Source of the DNA: an uncultured Oscillospiraceae bacterium
GTDB lineage: Bacteria; Bacillota; Clostridia; Oscillospirales; Acutalibacteraceae
Direction: 5' to 3'
Assembly (NCBI GenBank): GCA_910588415.1
Contig: CAJUPK010000052.1
Coordinates: forward strand, 2,072 to 14,353
DNA: 12,282 nucleotides
Part shown: positions 5,194 to 12,221 of the stretch, piece after piece
Numbering within the stretch: position 1 is the first letter of the stretch
Layout: each line of letters opens with the position of its first letter
Translations under genes and position numbers: made by a program
Notes under the pieces: generated by a model
What the model was told of the DNA's origin: nothing
Database searches by the model: none
Seen by the model: only the letters and a program-made list of their open reading frames with translations

Positions 5194-7260
5194 ATGAAAA
5201 GAAAGTACATGCAAGGCAAGCGGATCTGCGCGCTCCTGCTGGCTGTCTGTTTGCTGGCCGGCAGTCTGCCGGTGTTTGCAGGGGCTGCCGCTGACGCCAG
5301 CGGGACCTGCGGGAAAGACCTGCGGTGGGTCTATGCGGGAGCCACAGGCCAGCTGGTCATTTCTGGCACAGGCGAGATGGACCGCTATCAAGACCATACA
5401 GGAAACCCAGACTGCTTTCCCCCTTGGTATTCCTTTCGCAGGCAGGTAAAAAGCCTGCGGATCGAAGAGGGTCTTACGGTAATGGGAGACTATGCCTTTA
5501 ACGGGATGACGGACTTGCAGGAGGCCGTGCTGCCGGAAAGCCTGACCTCTATCCGCGAAGGGGCTTTTCTGGATTGCGAAAGCCTCTCGTCCCTGCACTT
5601 TCCAGAGGGGCTTACGGCCATTGGGCAGTCGGCTTTCGGCCGGTGCAAAAGCCTGCAGGCTGTCTCCTTTCCCCAGGGGTTAAGCGAACTGGGGCAGGCA
5701 GCGTTTACCATGTGCGCAAGCTTAAAGGAAATCTCCATTCCCGAGAGCCTGCCTGTGGTGCTCTACGGCACTTTCTCCGGCTGCTCCTCGTTGGAAGTGC
5801 TGCGGCTCTCCTCTGCCTTTCAGAGCGCGGGAATGGACGCTTTTTACGGCTGCGCCCTAAAACATATCTATTTTGACGGGACAAAGAGCCAGTGGGAGCA
5901 GGTCCGCTGGGGCGTGCGCAACGACATCAGCGGTGCGGAGATCCACTGCCTGCGGGAGCCGGAGCCTACGCCCACCCCAGAGCCGACCCAAGCGCCTACC
6001 CCGGAGCCGGTCCCCTCTCCTACGGCCAGCCCTGCGGATACGCCTACGCCTCTTCCAACGCCAGAGGTCCCTGCCACGCCTACGCCTAGGCCAACCCCCA
6101 CCGCCAAGCCCAAGCCCACTTTGCGGCCCATTGAGACCCCTGTCCCGGAGAGCCCATATGACAGATATATAGGCACATGGAAGGCGGAACAGAATTTCAA
6201 CTACACTTTAAACGGTGTGCCTGGTGTGGGATCCTGGGAACTAAGGCTTCATGTGAACAATATTTACAGTGCATACAACAATGGGGTTAAAGATACGGTT
6301 CTGTGCGGCATTTCCTTTATCCGCAGCAATAAAAGCGTCCTACATTCCTCTGACCCAGACAACTGGCTGCTATATGAATCAGCTATTGCCGACCCGGCTG
6401 AGATTGTGGACGGGACTGCCAGCTTTGACGCCGATCCCATATATTCAGACGCCTGCTATGGAACCATCCGCTTTACAGATGAGGGGATTGTATTCAACAT
6501 GACCTTGTATAAGGATCTCTCCGATGAAGGGCGCACTGTTCCCCGCATGCTGGCCCAGCAGCAGCTTCCCCGCGATCTTCTGTTAAAAATGGATGGCTTC
6601 CAGGCTGGCCCATGGAAGCCAAAACCAACGCCATCCGGCCCCCAGCCTGAAGGGCGCACGCCCTTTACCGATGTCTACGCGGGCATGTGGTACGTGGACG
6701 CTGTGCGGTACGCTTACACAGAGGCTCTGTTCAACGGCACCAGCGCCACCACCTTTTCCCCCAGTTCTCCCATGACCCGGGCACAGATAGTCCAGGTGCT
6801 GGCAAACCGTACAGAGGGGTATTTCCCAGAGAACTATGACTCGGCAACCTGCTTTGCCGACGTTCCGGTTGGCTCGTGGATGTGCGCGCCCATTCGCTGG
6901 GCCTACCGCAACGACCTGACGGATGGCACGGCCGCTGGTACGTTCTCTCCCAGCGCAGAGTTGACAAGGGAACAGCTGGCCACCTTTTTGTACCGTTACG
7001 CAGTGCGCACAGGGGCAAATACATCGGCCGAAGGGGATCTCTACGCCAAATTTCCGGATACAAAGTCCGTGTCATCCTGGGCCCAGACCGCCATGCAGTG
7101 GGCGGTTAACCGGGGCATCATCACGGGCAGCGGCGGGAAACTGGACCCAAAGGGCAAAGCCACCCGGGCACAGGTAGCCCAAATGTTCCTGAACGCGAAA
7201 AATGTTCTCACCTCCACGCAGCTGCTGCCCCAGGAGGAACGGCCGGACTCGGAGTATTAG
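5194..7260 (+). CDS. Secreted surface protein: BspA-type LRR, Pro/Thr stalk, unknown domain, three SLH domains
   Basis: The start at 5194 is chosen because MKRKYMQGKR plus a hydrophobic core ending VFAGAAA (about 27-33) makes a normal signal peptide and AGAAGGA lies at 5181-5187. The frame is also open from 5101. The 688-residue product contains: a BspA-type head (about 37-93, with ISGTGEMDRY and PPWYS); six leucine-rich repeats of 22-23 residues (94-230) built around the A-F-x-x-C pattern; a closing TKSQWEQV segment; a Pro/Thr/Glu stalk (255-319); a domain of about 150 residues (322-475) not recognised here, starting YIGTWKAEQNF; and three SLH domains (491-539, 554-603, 620-669) with motifs TRAQ, TREQ and TRAQ. 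SLH domains in known cases bind pyruvylated secondary cell-wall polymer, so the protein should sit non-covalently on the wall with the LRR head outward. The LRR part may bind proteins or host surfaces; that is inferred. Confidence 0.92.
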   Translation: MKRKYMQGKRICALLLAVCLLAGSLPVFAGAAADASGTCGKDLRWVYAGATGQLVISGTGEMDRYQDHTGNPDCFPPWYSFRRQVKSLRIEEGLTVMGDYAFNGMTDLQEAVLPESLTSIREGAFLDCESLSSLHFPEGLTAIGQSAFGRCKSLQAVSFPQGLSELGQAAFTMCASLKEISIPESLPVVLYGTFSGCSSLEVLRLSSAFQSAGMDAFYGCALKHIYFDGTKSQWEQVRWGVRNDISGAEIHCLREPEPTPTPEPTQAPTPEPVPSPTASPADTPTPLPTPEVPATPTPRPTPTAKPKPTLRPIETPVPESPYDRYIGTWKAEQNFNYTLNGVPGVGSWELRLHVNNIYSAYNNGVKDTVLCGISFIRSNKSVLHSSDPDNWLLYESAIADPAEIVDGTASFDADPIYSDACYGTIRFTDEGIVFNMTLYKDLSDEGRTVPRMLAQQQLPRDLLLKMDGFQAGPWKPKPTPSGPQPEGRTPFTDVYAGMWYVDAVRYAYTEALFNGTSATTFSPSSPMTRAQIVQVLANRTEGYFPENYDSATCFADVPVGSWMCAPIRWAYRNDLTDGTAAGTFSPSAELTREQLATFLYRYAVRTGANTSAEGDLYAKFPDTKSVSSWAQTAMQWAVNRGIITGSGGKLDPKGKATRAQVAQMFLNAKNVLTSTQLLPQEERPDSEY
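5956..6150 (+). repeat. Low-complexity Pro/Thr-coding stretch
   Basis: Within the surface protein gene this stretch repeats CCTACG/CCNACN-type codons and encodes the Pro-Thr-Glu stalk (residues 255-319). Such DNA can slip in copying, so stalk length may vary between strains. Confidence 0.8.
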
Positions 7261-7352
7261 CCAGAAACCAGCCTTTCCGGAAAGCGACTGTAATTTCGGC
7301 AGAATGTTTTATGATTATGGGACGGAGGAAAGCAAAATCTGGCATTTTACCT

Positions 7353-7366
7353 GCATGTTAACATGC
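7353..7366 (+). promoter_or_regulatory. Candidate operator: perfect 14-bp palindrome
   Basis: GCATGTTAACATGC is its own reverse complement and lies just upstream of the -35 box of the XRE gene. A perfect 14-bp palindrome in this spot fits a dimeric HTH regulator, possibly the product of the gene itself. Confidence 0.55.
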
Positions 7367-7382
7367 GTTGCTTGTGGCAACG
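7366..7382 (+). promoter_or_regulatory. Candidate operator: dyad over the -35 box
   Basis: CGTTGC (7366-7371) and GCAACG (7377-7382) form an inverted repeat around the -35 hexamer TTGTGG. Its sequence differs from the 14-bp palindrome that it touches, so the two may bind different proteins or be two half-strength sites. Confidence 0.4.
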
Positions 7383-7400
7383 GGCTGTTTCACCTATAAT
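7372..7400 (+). promoter_or_regulatory. Promoter of the XRE regulator gene
   Basis: TTGTGG (7372-7377), a 17-bp spacer and a consensus TATAAT (7395-7400) give a good sigma-A promoter. The start would fall near 7407, leaving a leader of about 29 bases before the ATG at 7436. The -35 box is covered by a dyad, which suggests repression. Confidence 0.75.
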
Positions 7401-7435
7401 AGTGGAGACACTAGCGAGAAAGGAGTCTGTTCCGC

Positions 7436-7951
7436 ATGCTTAACGAAAACATCAAGGCCATCCGGAAATCAAAAGGGCTTTCGCAGCAGGAGCTTGCTGT
7501 CAAGCTGAATGTGGTACGGCAAACTGTTTCTAAATGGGAGCAGGGGCTGTCCGTTCCTGATTCTGACATGCTGGTCTCCCTGTCAGAGGCCCTGGAAACG
7601 CCTGTGAGTACGCTGCTGGGAGAAACCGTCATAGAGGCAGAGGCGGATGGCTTAAAGGCAATTTCCGCAAAACTGGAGGTGATCAACCTGCAGCTTGCGC
7701 GGAGAAAGACCACGAGGAAAAGGATCATCCGCGGGCTGCTTATTACGTTGTGCGCAGGCATAGCAGTCATTTTTGCAATCCTATTGGCACTGAAAAGCCC
7801 CTATTTGGATTGGGATTATAGTAATCCTGAAACCTCTGTTCTTGGGGTGGCATTTCACTCATTGGAATGGATGTTTGTCCGGGCAGCGCCGGTTGTCTTT
7901 ATAGGCGCCGCCATTGGGATTTTCTTGACAGGAAAGAAAGACGAAAGCTAG
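7436..7951 (+). CDS. XRE-family HTH regulator with C-terminal membrane helices
   Basis: The 171-residue protein opens with a Cro/C1-type HTH domain (about 6-60): GLSQQELAVKLNVVRQTVSKWEQG holds the two DNA-contacting helices, followed by the usual VPDSD and LLGE segment. After a charged linker (about 64-95) come two hydrophobic helices (about 96-119 and 144-164), ending in a short Lys/Asp-rich tail. It should be a DNA-binding protein tethered to the membrane, perhaps responding to a membrane or envelope signal. The ATG follows AGAAAGGAG at 7417-7425. It has its own promoter with two dyads and its own terminator, so it is a single-gene unit and may regulate itself. The target and signal are unknown; the preceding surface protein gene is a possible target by position only. 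Confidence 0.88.
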   Translation: MLNENIKAIRKSKGLSQQELAVKLNVVRQTVSKWEQGLSVPDSDMLVSLSEALETPVSTLLGETVIEAEADGLKAISAKLEVINLQLARRKTTRKRIIRGLLITLCAGIAVIFAILLALKSPYLDWDYSNPETSVLGVAFHSLEWMFVRAAPVVFIGAAIGIFLTGKKDES

Positions 7952-7998
7952 GCTGCTTTATGGCCCTCTTTAGAAAAGACAGAGGGAAAGGCATACCA

Positions 7999-8041
7999 AA
8001 CAGCGGTTTTGAAGCAACAAACTTCAAGGCCGCTGTTTTTT
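7999..8041 (+). terminator. Strong rho-independent terminator after the XRE gene
   Basis: A 16-bp stem forms between AACAGCGGTTTTGAAG (7999-8014) and CTTCAAGGCCGCTGTT (8022-8037), with two G-U pairs, a 7-nt loop and a run of six T (8036-8041). It should end the XRE transcript and isolate it from the MATE gene. Confidence 0.93.
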
Positions 8042-8165
8042 GTTGGCAGGGCGGCCAAGGAAGGCGGCACTGTGTCTTGGCAGATGGGGGAAGGGGGTTC
8101 CGGGTGTTTTTGCTGAAATGCCTAAAAGGCATGAACTTTTATGCAAAGCGGGTATTGGACATAAT

Positions 8166-8324
8166 GCCTCGGGCTATGGTAAAATGTACCCGGTACACGG
8201 CGCGGACTAAGATGGTAGATATAGCCTATAAGGCCGTGTACAGGGAGTTTCCTCCCCAAGCGGCGACATTGCCTGCGGCAAGTCGAAACGCTCGGTTTTC
8301 GCTTCGCGAACATGCGGAGAAAAT
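8166..8324 (+). repeat. Dispersed copy of the structured repeat, in the MATE gene leader
   Basis: This single copy has the same orientation as the array at the window start. A linker-like sequence with TGGTAAAAT is followed by stem-loop 1 (GTACACGGC 8193-8201, GCCGTGTAC 8233-8241) with the TATAGCCTATA palindrome. Stem-loop 2 has GTTTCCTCC (8247-8255) against GGAGAAAAT (8316-8324), imperfect, and two inner hairpins: TTGCC-TGC-GGCAA flanked by CGAC/GTCG (8264-8284 region), and TTCGC-TTC-GCGAA (8298-8310). Before stem-loop 1 there is a 7-bp extra stretch creating GTACC-C-GGTAC. It ends 36 bp before the ribosome binding site of the MATE gene. Confidence 0.85.
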
Positions 8325-8375
8325 TTCCAAGCTCGTACAGCGGGATATGCCCAGAGACCATAGGAGGGAACCAAA

Positions 8376-9701
8376 GTGTTCACAAACAAAGACCTGAAAA
8401 ATCTGATTGTGCCCCTGTTCTTAGAGCAGCTTTTGGTGATGCTGGTGGGCATAGCCGACACCTTTATTGTCAGCCATGCCGGGGAGGCAGCAGTGTCCGG
8501 GGTGTCCCTGGTGAACTCCTTCAGCACCATCTTCATCTACCTGTTTACAGCCCTGGCCTCTGGGGGCGCGGTGGTTATCAGCCAGTACATTGGCCGAGGA
8601 GTCAAGGAGGACGCGGGGGAGGCGGCCAGCCAGCTGCTCACGTCGTCTACCCTGTTCTCTCTGGCAATTTCCATTGTGATTTTAGCCCTGCACCGGCCCA
8701 TGCTCAGCCTGCTGTTCGGCCAGGTGGAGCCAGCGGTCATGGACGCCTGCGTGGTGTACCTGCAAATCTCGGTGTTCTCCTACCCGGCTCTCGCTGTCTA
8801 CAACGCGGGCGCGGCTCTGTACCGCAGCCTGGGCAAGACCAGCGTCACCATGTACATCTCCATTGCGGCCAACGCCATCAACATAGTGGGCAATCTGATT
8901 GGCGTGTTTGTGCTGAAGGCCGGAGTGGCGGGCGTGGCCTGGCCCACCCTTATAGCCCGGGTGTTCTCGGCTGTGGTGATTACAGCCCTGTGCTTTGGCA
9001 GAAAGATGGATGTGCGCTACACCTGGCGGCAGATTGGCCGGTGGAATGGGGAGCTGATGAAGCGCATTTTGCGTATTGCCGTGCCCAATGGGGTGGAGAA
9101 TGGCATCTTCCAGCTGGTCAAGGTGGCGCTCAGCAGTGTGGTAGCTCTCTTCGGCACCTATCAGATCGCCGCCAATGGCATTGCCCAGAGCATTTGGAGC
9201 CTGGCAGCGCTGGCCGGGGTGACCATGGGGCCGGTGTTCATCACAGTGATCGGCCAGTGCATGGGCGCGGGGGACACGGCCCAGGCGGAGCGTTACTTTA
9301 AGAAGCTGCTGAAAATCACCCTGACCATCTCCCTTGTCTGGAACGGCCTGGTCTTTGCCGTCACCCCGGTGATGATGAATTTCTACCAGATATCGGAGGA
9401 GGCCAAGCACCTTGTCATTATTCTGGTGCTTATCCACAACATATTCAACACCGTGGCCTTCCCCATGTCCGGGCCCCTTAGCAACGGCCTGCGGGCAGCA
9501 GGGGACATCCGGTTTACCATGGCCGTGTCCATTGCCTCCACCATAGGCGGGCGGCTGTTGTTCTCTCTGCTGTTTGCCATTGTGTTGGATGGGGGCGTCA
9601 TAGGCATTGCGGCGGCCATGTGCCTGGACTGGGTCATCCGGGCGGTCATCTTTGCCCTGCGGCTGAAGTCCGGGAAGTGGAAAGAATTCAAAGTGATTTA
9701 A
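8376..9701 (+). CDS. MATE-family multidrug/sodium-type efflux transporter
   Basis: The 441-residue protein is almost wholly hydrophobic, with about 12 membrane helices in two halves, the normal MATE size. Family marks are seen: a start of the form LKNLIVPLFLEQLLVMLVG, then ADTFIVSHAGEAAVSGVSL, the AGAALYRSLGKT loop after helix 4, GVAGVAWPTLIAR, and GPLSNGLRAAGD in the second half. Known relatives export organic cations, drugs or metabolites in exchange for Na+ or H+. Translation should start at a GTG (8376), because TAGGAGGG lies at 8361-8368 and no in-frame ATG precedes it closely. A LysR gene follows after 15 bp and is probably co-transcribed. A copy of the structured repeat sits in the leader, so expression might be tuned there. 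The substrate is unknown. Confidence 0.92.
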   Translation: MFTNKDLKNLIVPLFLEQLLVMLVGIADTFIVSHAGEAAVSGVSLVNSFSTIFIYLFTALASGGAVVISQYIGRGVKEDAGEAASQLLTSSTLFSLAISIVILALHRPMLSLLFGQVEPAVMDACVVYLQISVFSYPALAVYNAGAALYRSLGKTSVTMYISIAANAINIVGNLIGVFVLKAGVAGVAWPTLIARVFSAVVITALCFGRKMDVRYTWRQIGRWNGELMKRILRIAVPNGVENGIFQLVKVALSSVVALFGTYQIAANGIAQSIWSLAALAGVTMGPVFITVIGQCMGAGDTAQAERYFKKLLKITLTISLVWNGLVFAVTPVMMNFYQISEEAKHLVIILVLIHNIFNTVAFPMSGPLSNGLRAAGDIRFTMAVSIASTIGGRLLFSLLFAIVLDGGVIGIAAAMCLDWVIRAVIFALRLKSGKWKEFKVI

Positions 9702-9716
9702 GGGAAGGAGAAACCT

Positions 9717-10595
9717 ATGGAACTTCGCGTACTGCGCTATTTTCTCATGGTGGCAAGGGAGGAAAACATTACCCGCGCCGCGGAAAAACTCCACATCACC
9801 CAGCCCACCCTGTCCCGGCAGCTGATGCAGCTGGAGGAGGAACTGGGCGCTGCCCTGTTCCACCGGAGCAGCCACCGCATTGTGCTTACAGAGGACGGTA
9901 TGTTGCTGAAGCGCCGGGCCCAGGAACTGCTGGAGCTAGCTGAAAAGACCCAGCGGGAATTTCAGGGCCGGGAGGAGCTGGCCGGGGAAATCGCCATTGG
10001 CTGCGGCGAGACCTGCAATATGGCGCACCTGGCTGACCGGATGATGTCCTTCCGGGAGAAGCACCCGCTGGTGCAGTTCCGCATTCGCACAGCCACAGCC
10101 GATGATGTAAAGGAGCGGATAGAGAGGGGGATTTTAGATATGGGCCTGCTGCTGGAGCCAGTGGAAACCTCCCAGTATGACAGTATCCGGATGCCCCGGG
10201 AGGAATGTTGGGGCGCCCTGGTGCGGGCAGATTCCCCTTTGGCTGAAAGGGAGGGCATAAGTCCAAAGGAGCTTTTGTGCTGGCCCCTTCTGCTGCCATG
10301 GCGGGAATCTGTTCACAGCCAGGTAATGGGATGGTTTGGGGAGGACTACACAAAAATACAGGTGGCAGCCAGGTTCGATTTCACCTTCAACGCTGCCATT
10401 ATGGTCAAGCATCGCATGGGGGTAGCCCTCTGCCATGATAAGGGCACGGCCTTTTTCCCCAGCCTGCGGATGGTGCCCCTGTCGCCAAAGCTGGAAAACG
10501 GCGCCCTGCTGGTTTGGAAGAGGGGCATCCCCCGTTCCCGGGCAGTGGAGCAGTTTATTGCGCACATCGGGCACATTCAAAATGCCGCGGAATAA
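9717..10595 (+). CDS. LysR-family transcriptional regulator
   Basis: The 292-residue length is typical. The N-terminal winged HTH (about 2-60) reads ENITRAAEKLHITQPTLSRQ, with AA at the turn and PTLSR in the recognition helix, then LEEELGAALF and the wing. After a linker helix (about 61-88) comes a periplasmic-binding-protein-like effector domain (about 92-285). It should bind DNA as a tetramer and change DNA bending when a small inducer binds. GGAAGGAG (9703-9710) serves the ATG. The gene is downstream of, and in the same direction as, the MATE gene (15-bp gap), not divergent as is common for LysR genes, so it is probably in the pump's transcript. The aldo/keto reductase gene 164 bp further on may also be a target. 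The inducer is unknown. Confidence 0.94.
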   Translation: MELRVLRYFLMVAREENITRAAEKLHITQPTLSRQLMQLEEELGAALFHRSSHRIVLTEDGMLLKRRAQELLELAEKTQREFQGREELAGEIAIGCGETCNMAHLADRMMSFREKHPLVQFRIRTATADDVKERIERGILDMGLLLEPVETSQYDSIRMPREECWGALVRADSPLAEREGISPKELLCWPLLLPWRESVHSQVMGWFGEDYTKIQVAARFDFTFNAAIMVKHRMGVALCHDKGTAFFPSLRMVPLSPKLENGALLVWKRGIPRSRAVEQFIAHIGHIQNAAE

Positions 10596-10657
10596 CAGGC
10601 GGCTTTCCGTCAACCAACGGGAGCATCCAACGGACGCGGGAACCAGCCCCACGGCTC

Positions 10658-10718
10658 GCACCCAGTAGGCGACGCCTTGCCGGACTGCGACTTGGGTGCA
10701 GCGTCACGCTGCAACCCA
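10658..10718 (+). promoter_or_regulatory. Competing hairpins in the leader of the aldo/keto reductase gene
   Basis: GCACCCA (10658-10664) can pair with TGGGTGC (10693-10699). The same 3' segment can instead open a stronger local hairpin, TGGGTGCAGCG (10693-10703) with CGCTGC-A-ACCCA (10707-10718), a stem with one bulged A and a TCA loop. The two folds exclude each other, as in attenuators, but no T run is seen. It may also mark the end of the LysR transcript. Confidence 0.4.
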
Positions 10719-10759
10719 TGAAACGAAGCATAGACAAGTCATGAACAGGAGGAATCTAT

Positions 10760-11791
10760 ATGAAGTACATCCAATTAGGCCATTCGGACTTGACCGTCTC
10801 CCGCATCTGCATGGGCTGCATGGGCTTTGGCAACGCCCAGACCGGCCAACATAGCTGGACGGTTGACGAGGAACATTCCCGGGAGATTATCAAGCGGGGA
10901 CTGGAGCTGGGGATCAACTTTTTCGACACGGCCATCGGCTACCAGAACGGCACCAGCGAGGAGTATGTGGGCCGGGGCCTCAGAGACTTTGCCAAACGGG
11001 AGGATGTGGTGGTGGCCACAAAATTTGTCCCCCGCAGCGGGGATGAAATTGCGGCGGGCGTGACCGGCCAGCAGCACATCGCAAAGCTACTGGACACCAG
11101 CCTTCAGCACTTAGGCATGGATTACGTTGACCTGTACATCTACCATATGTGGGATTATAATACGCCCATCTATGACATCATGGAAGGACTGAACAATGCC
11201 GTCAGGGCGGGCAAGGTGCGGTATATCGGCATTTCCAACGCCTACGCCTACCAGCTGGCAAAGGCCAACGCCATCGCGGAGCAGAATGGCTTTGCCAAGT
11301 TCGTGTCCATCCAGGGGCACTACAACCTGATTTTCCGGGAGGAGGAGCGAGAAATGGCAAAGCTCTGCGCCGAGGACAACATCGCTATGACCCCATACAG
11401 CGCCCTGGCAGGCGGCAGGCTCTCCAAACGGCCCGGGGAAACGTCCAAGCGTCTGGAAGAGGACAGCTACGCCAAGGGCAAGTATGACGCCACGGCGGAG
11501 CAGGACGGCAAAATCATTCAGAGGGTAGCAGAGCTGGCCGACAAGCACGGGGTGAGCATGACGGAAATCTCCCTCGCGTGGCTGCTGACGAAAGTGACCT
11601 CGCCCGTGGTGGGCGCGACAAAGCTGCACCACATTGAGGGCGCGGCCAAGGCGGTTGACTTAGAACTGACGGCAGAGGAACTTGCCTATTTGGAAGAACC
11701 CTATGTCCCCCACAAGCTGGTGGGCGTGATGGCGCAGAATGGTCCGGCAGCGGCAGGGCAGAAGCAGGTCTGGTCGCTGAATCAGAAGTAA
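10760..11791 (+). CDS. Aldo/keto reductase (NADPH-dependent oxidoreductase)
   Basis: The 343-residue protein has the family's TIM-barrel pattern and the full catalytic set: Asp56 in FFDTAIGY, Tyr61, Lys88 in ATKF and His129 in YIYHMW. The cofactor-side motifs are present: RYIGISN (154-160), TPYSALAGGRL (about 217-227) and SPVVGATKLHHIEGA near the end, for binding the NADPH 2'-phosphate region. From memory, the tail with AYLEEPYVPHKLVG resembles the YajO-like branch. It should reduce aldehydes or ketones to alcohols in the cytoplasm. AGGAGG at 10747-10752 lies seven bases before the ATG. It follows the LysR gene in the same direction after a structured 164-bp gap and is followed by a GC-rich hairpin, so it may have its own promoter while being a LysR target. 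The substrate is not readable. Confidence 0.94.
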   Translation: MKYIQLGHSDLTVSRICMGCMGFGNAQTGQHSWTVDEEHSREIIKRGLELGINFFDTAIGYQNGTSEEYVGRGLRDFAKREDVVVATKFVPRSGDEIAAGVTGQQHIAKLLDTSLQHLGMDYVDLYIYHMWDYNTPIYDIMEGLNNAVRAGKVRYIGISNAYAYQLAKANAIAEQNGFAKFVSIQGHYNLIFREEEREMAKLCAEDNIAMTPYSALAGGRLSKRPGETSKRLEEDSYAKGKYDATAEQDGKIIQRVAELADKHGVSMTEISLAWLLTKVTSPVVGATKLHHIEGAAKAVDLELTAEELAYLEEPYVPHKLVGVMAQNGPAAAGQKQVWSLNQK

Positions 11792-11813
11792 CCCTGCGCT
11801 TTGGAGGCACAGG

Positions 11814-11885
11814 ATGAAAAATCCGAGGAAGACAGGATTGTGCTCGATTTGCGAAACGATTGGAAGGGGAATATGCTGCTTTTGA
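11814..11885 (+). CDS. Possible 23-residue Cys-rich peptide (or remnant of a decayed gene)
   Basis: A ribosome binding site (GGAGG, 11803-11807) lies six bases before an ATG that opens a 23-codon frame with four Cys (C10, C13, C21, C22; a CSIC pair and a CC pair). It sits 22 bp after the aldo/keto reductase gene and before the terminator, so it would be in the same transcript. The other + frames over the same stretch also give plausible sequence (DEKSEEDRIVLDLRNDW in one, EGEYAAFEAVQQDGREN in another), so it could instead be the frameshifted tail of a lost gene. Confidence 0.25.
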   Translation: MKNPRKTGLCSICETIGRGICCF

Positions 11886-11918
11886 AGCCGTCCAGCAGGA
11901 TGGCAGAGAAAACCATAG

Positions 11919-11950
11919 AACAAGGCCCGGGGAATCCCCCGGGCCTTGTT
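11919..11950 (+). terminator. GC-rich terminator hairpin after the aldo/keto reductase
   Basis: AACAAGGCCCGGGG (11919-11932) pairs perfectly with CCCCGGGCCTTGTT (11937-11950), a 14-bp stem with a 4-nt AATC loop. The stem is very strong, but the T run is only the TTGTT at its end, so it may stop polymerase with help or act as a 3'-end stabiliser. Confidence 0.75.
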
Positions 11951-11960
11951 CAATATAAAG

Positions 11961-12092
11961 AAGGAGCGGATTGTAAATGGAGTACATAGGGAAATAAAAG
12001 AGGCAGGCAGACGGGAGCTGGTGGAGATTTGTCACCCCTCGGGCGGCGTGCTGGAAAATACAGGGGCAACATCCGGTACCTTTGTGCTATAA
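11961..12092 (+). pseudogene. Possible gene-start remnant running into the last repeat copy
   Basis: AAGGAG (11961-11966) precedes an ATG at 11977, but that frame stops after MEYIGK. One frame over, the sequence reads on (GVHREIKEAGRRELVEICHP, then SGGVLENTGATSGTFVL) and ends at a TAA (12090-12092) inside the -10-like element of the repeat. This could be a short gene start broken by a frameshift and cut by the repeat, or chance. No family is recognised. Confidence 0.2.
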
Positions 12093-12221
12093 TGTACACG
12101 GCACGGACCAAGATGGCAGATATAGCCTATAGGGCCGTGTACAGGGAGTTTTCTCTCTTCGCGGCGCTCGCTTTCGCTTTGCGAAAGTGCAGAGAAAACA
12201 TCCCGTACCTTTGTGGTATAA
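12068..12221 (+). repeat. Dispersed copy of the structured repeat flanked by linker direct repeats
   Basis: The left linker contains TGCTATAAT (12085-12093 region), a consensus extended -10. Stem-loop 1 follows (GTACACGGC 12094-12102, GCCGTGTAC 12134-12142), with the TATAGCCTATA palindrome. Stem-loop 2 pairs GTTTTCTCT (12148-12156) with AGAGAAAAC (12191-12199) and encloses CTTTCGC-TTT-GCGAAAG (12171-12187). The right side carries the linker again (12197-12221), ending TGGTATAAG, but no second stem-loop 1. Two imperfect linkers thus bracket one unit. The orientation is the same as all other copies. Confidence 0.9.

Noticed and set aside
7273..7284. CTTTCCGGAAAG palindrome after the surface protein gene as terminator
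   Set aside because: It is a perfect 12-bp palindrome with no loop and no T run, so it cannot form a normal terminator; too short to call as an operator.
8118..8132. ATGCCT-AAA-AGGCAT hairpin as a second terminator after the XRE gene
   Set aside because: The stem is only 6 bp and the T run is displaced and broken; the 7999-8041 terminator already explains the end.
8682..9875. Long - strand open frame (397 codons) opposite the MATE and LysR genes
   Set aside because: It spans two well-supported + genes and their boundary, has a His/Gly/Gln-biased composition and no recognisable domain.
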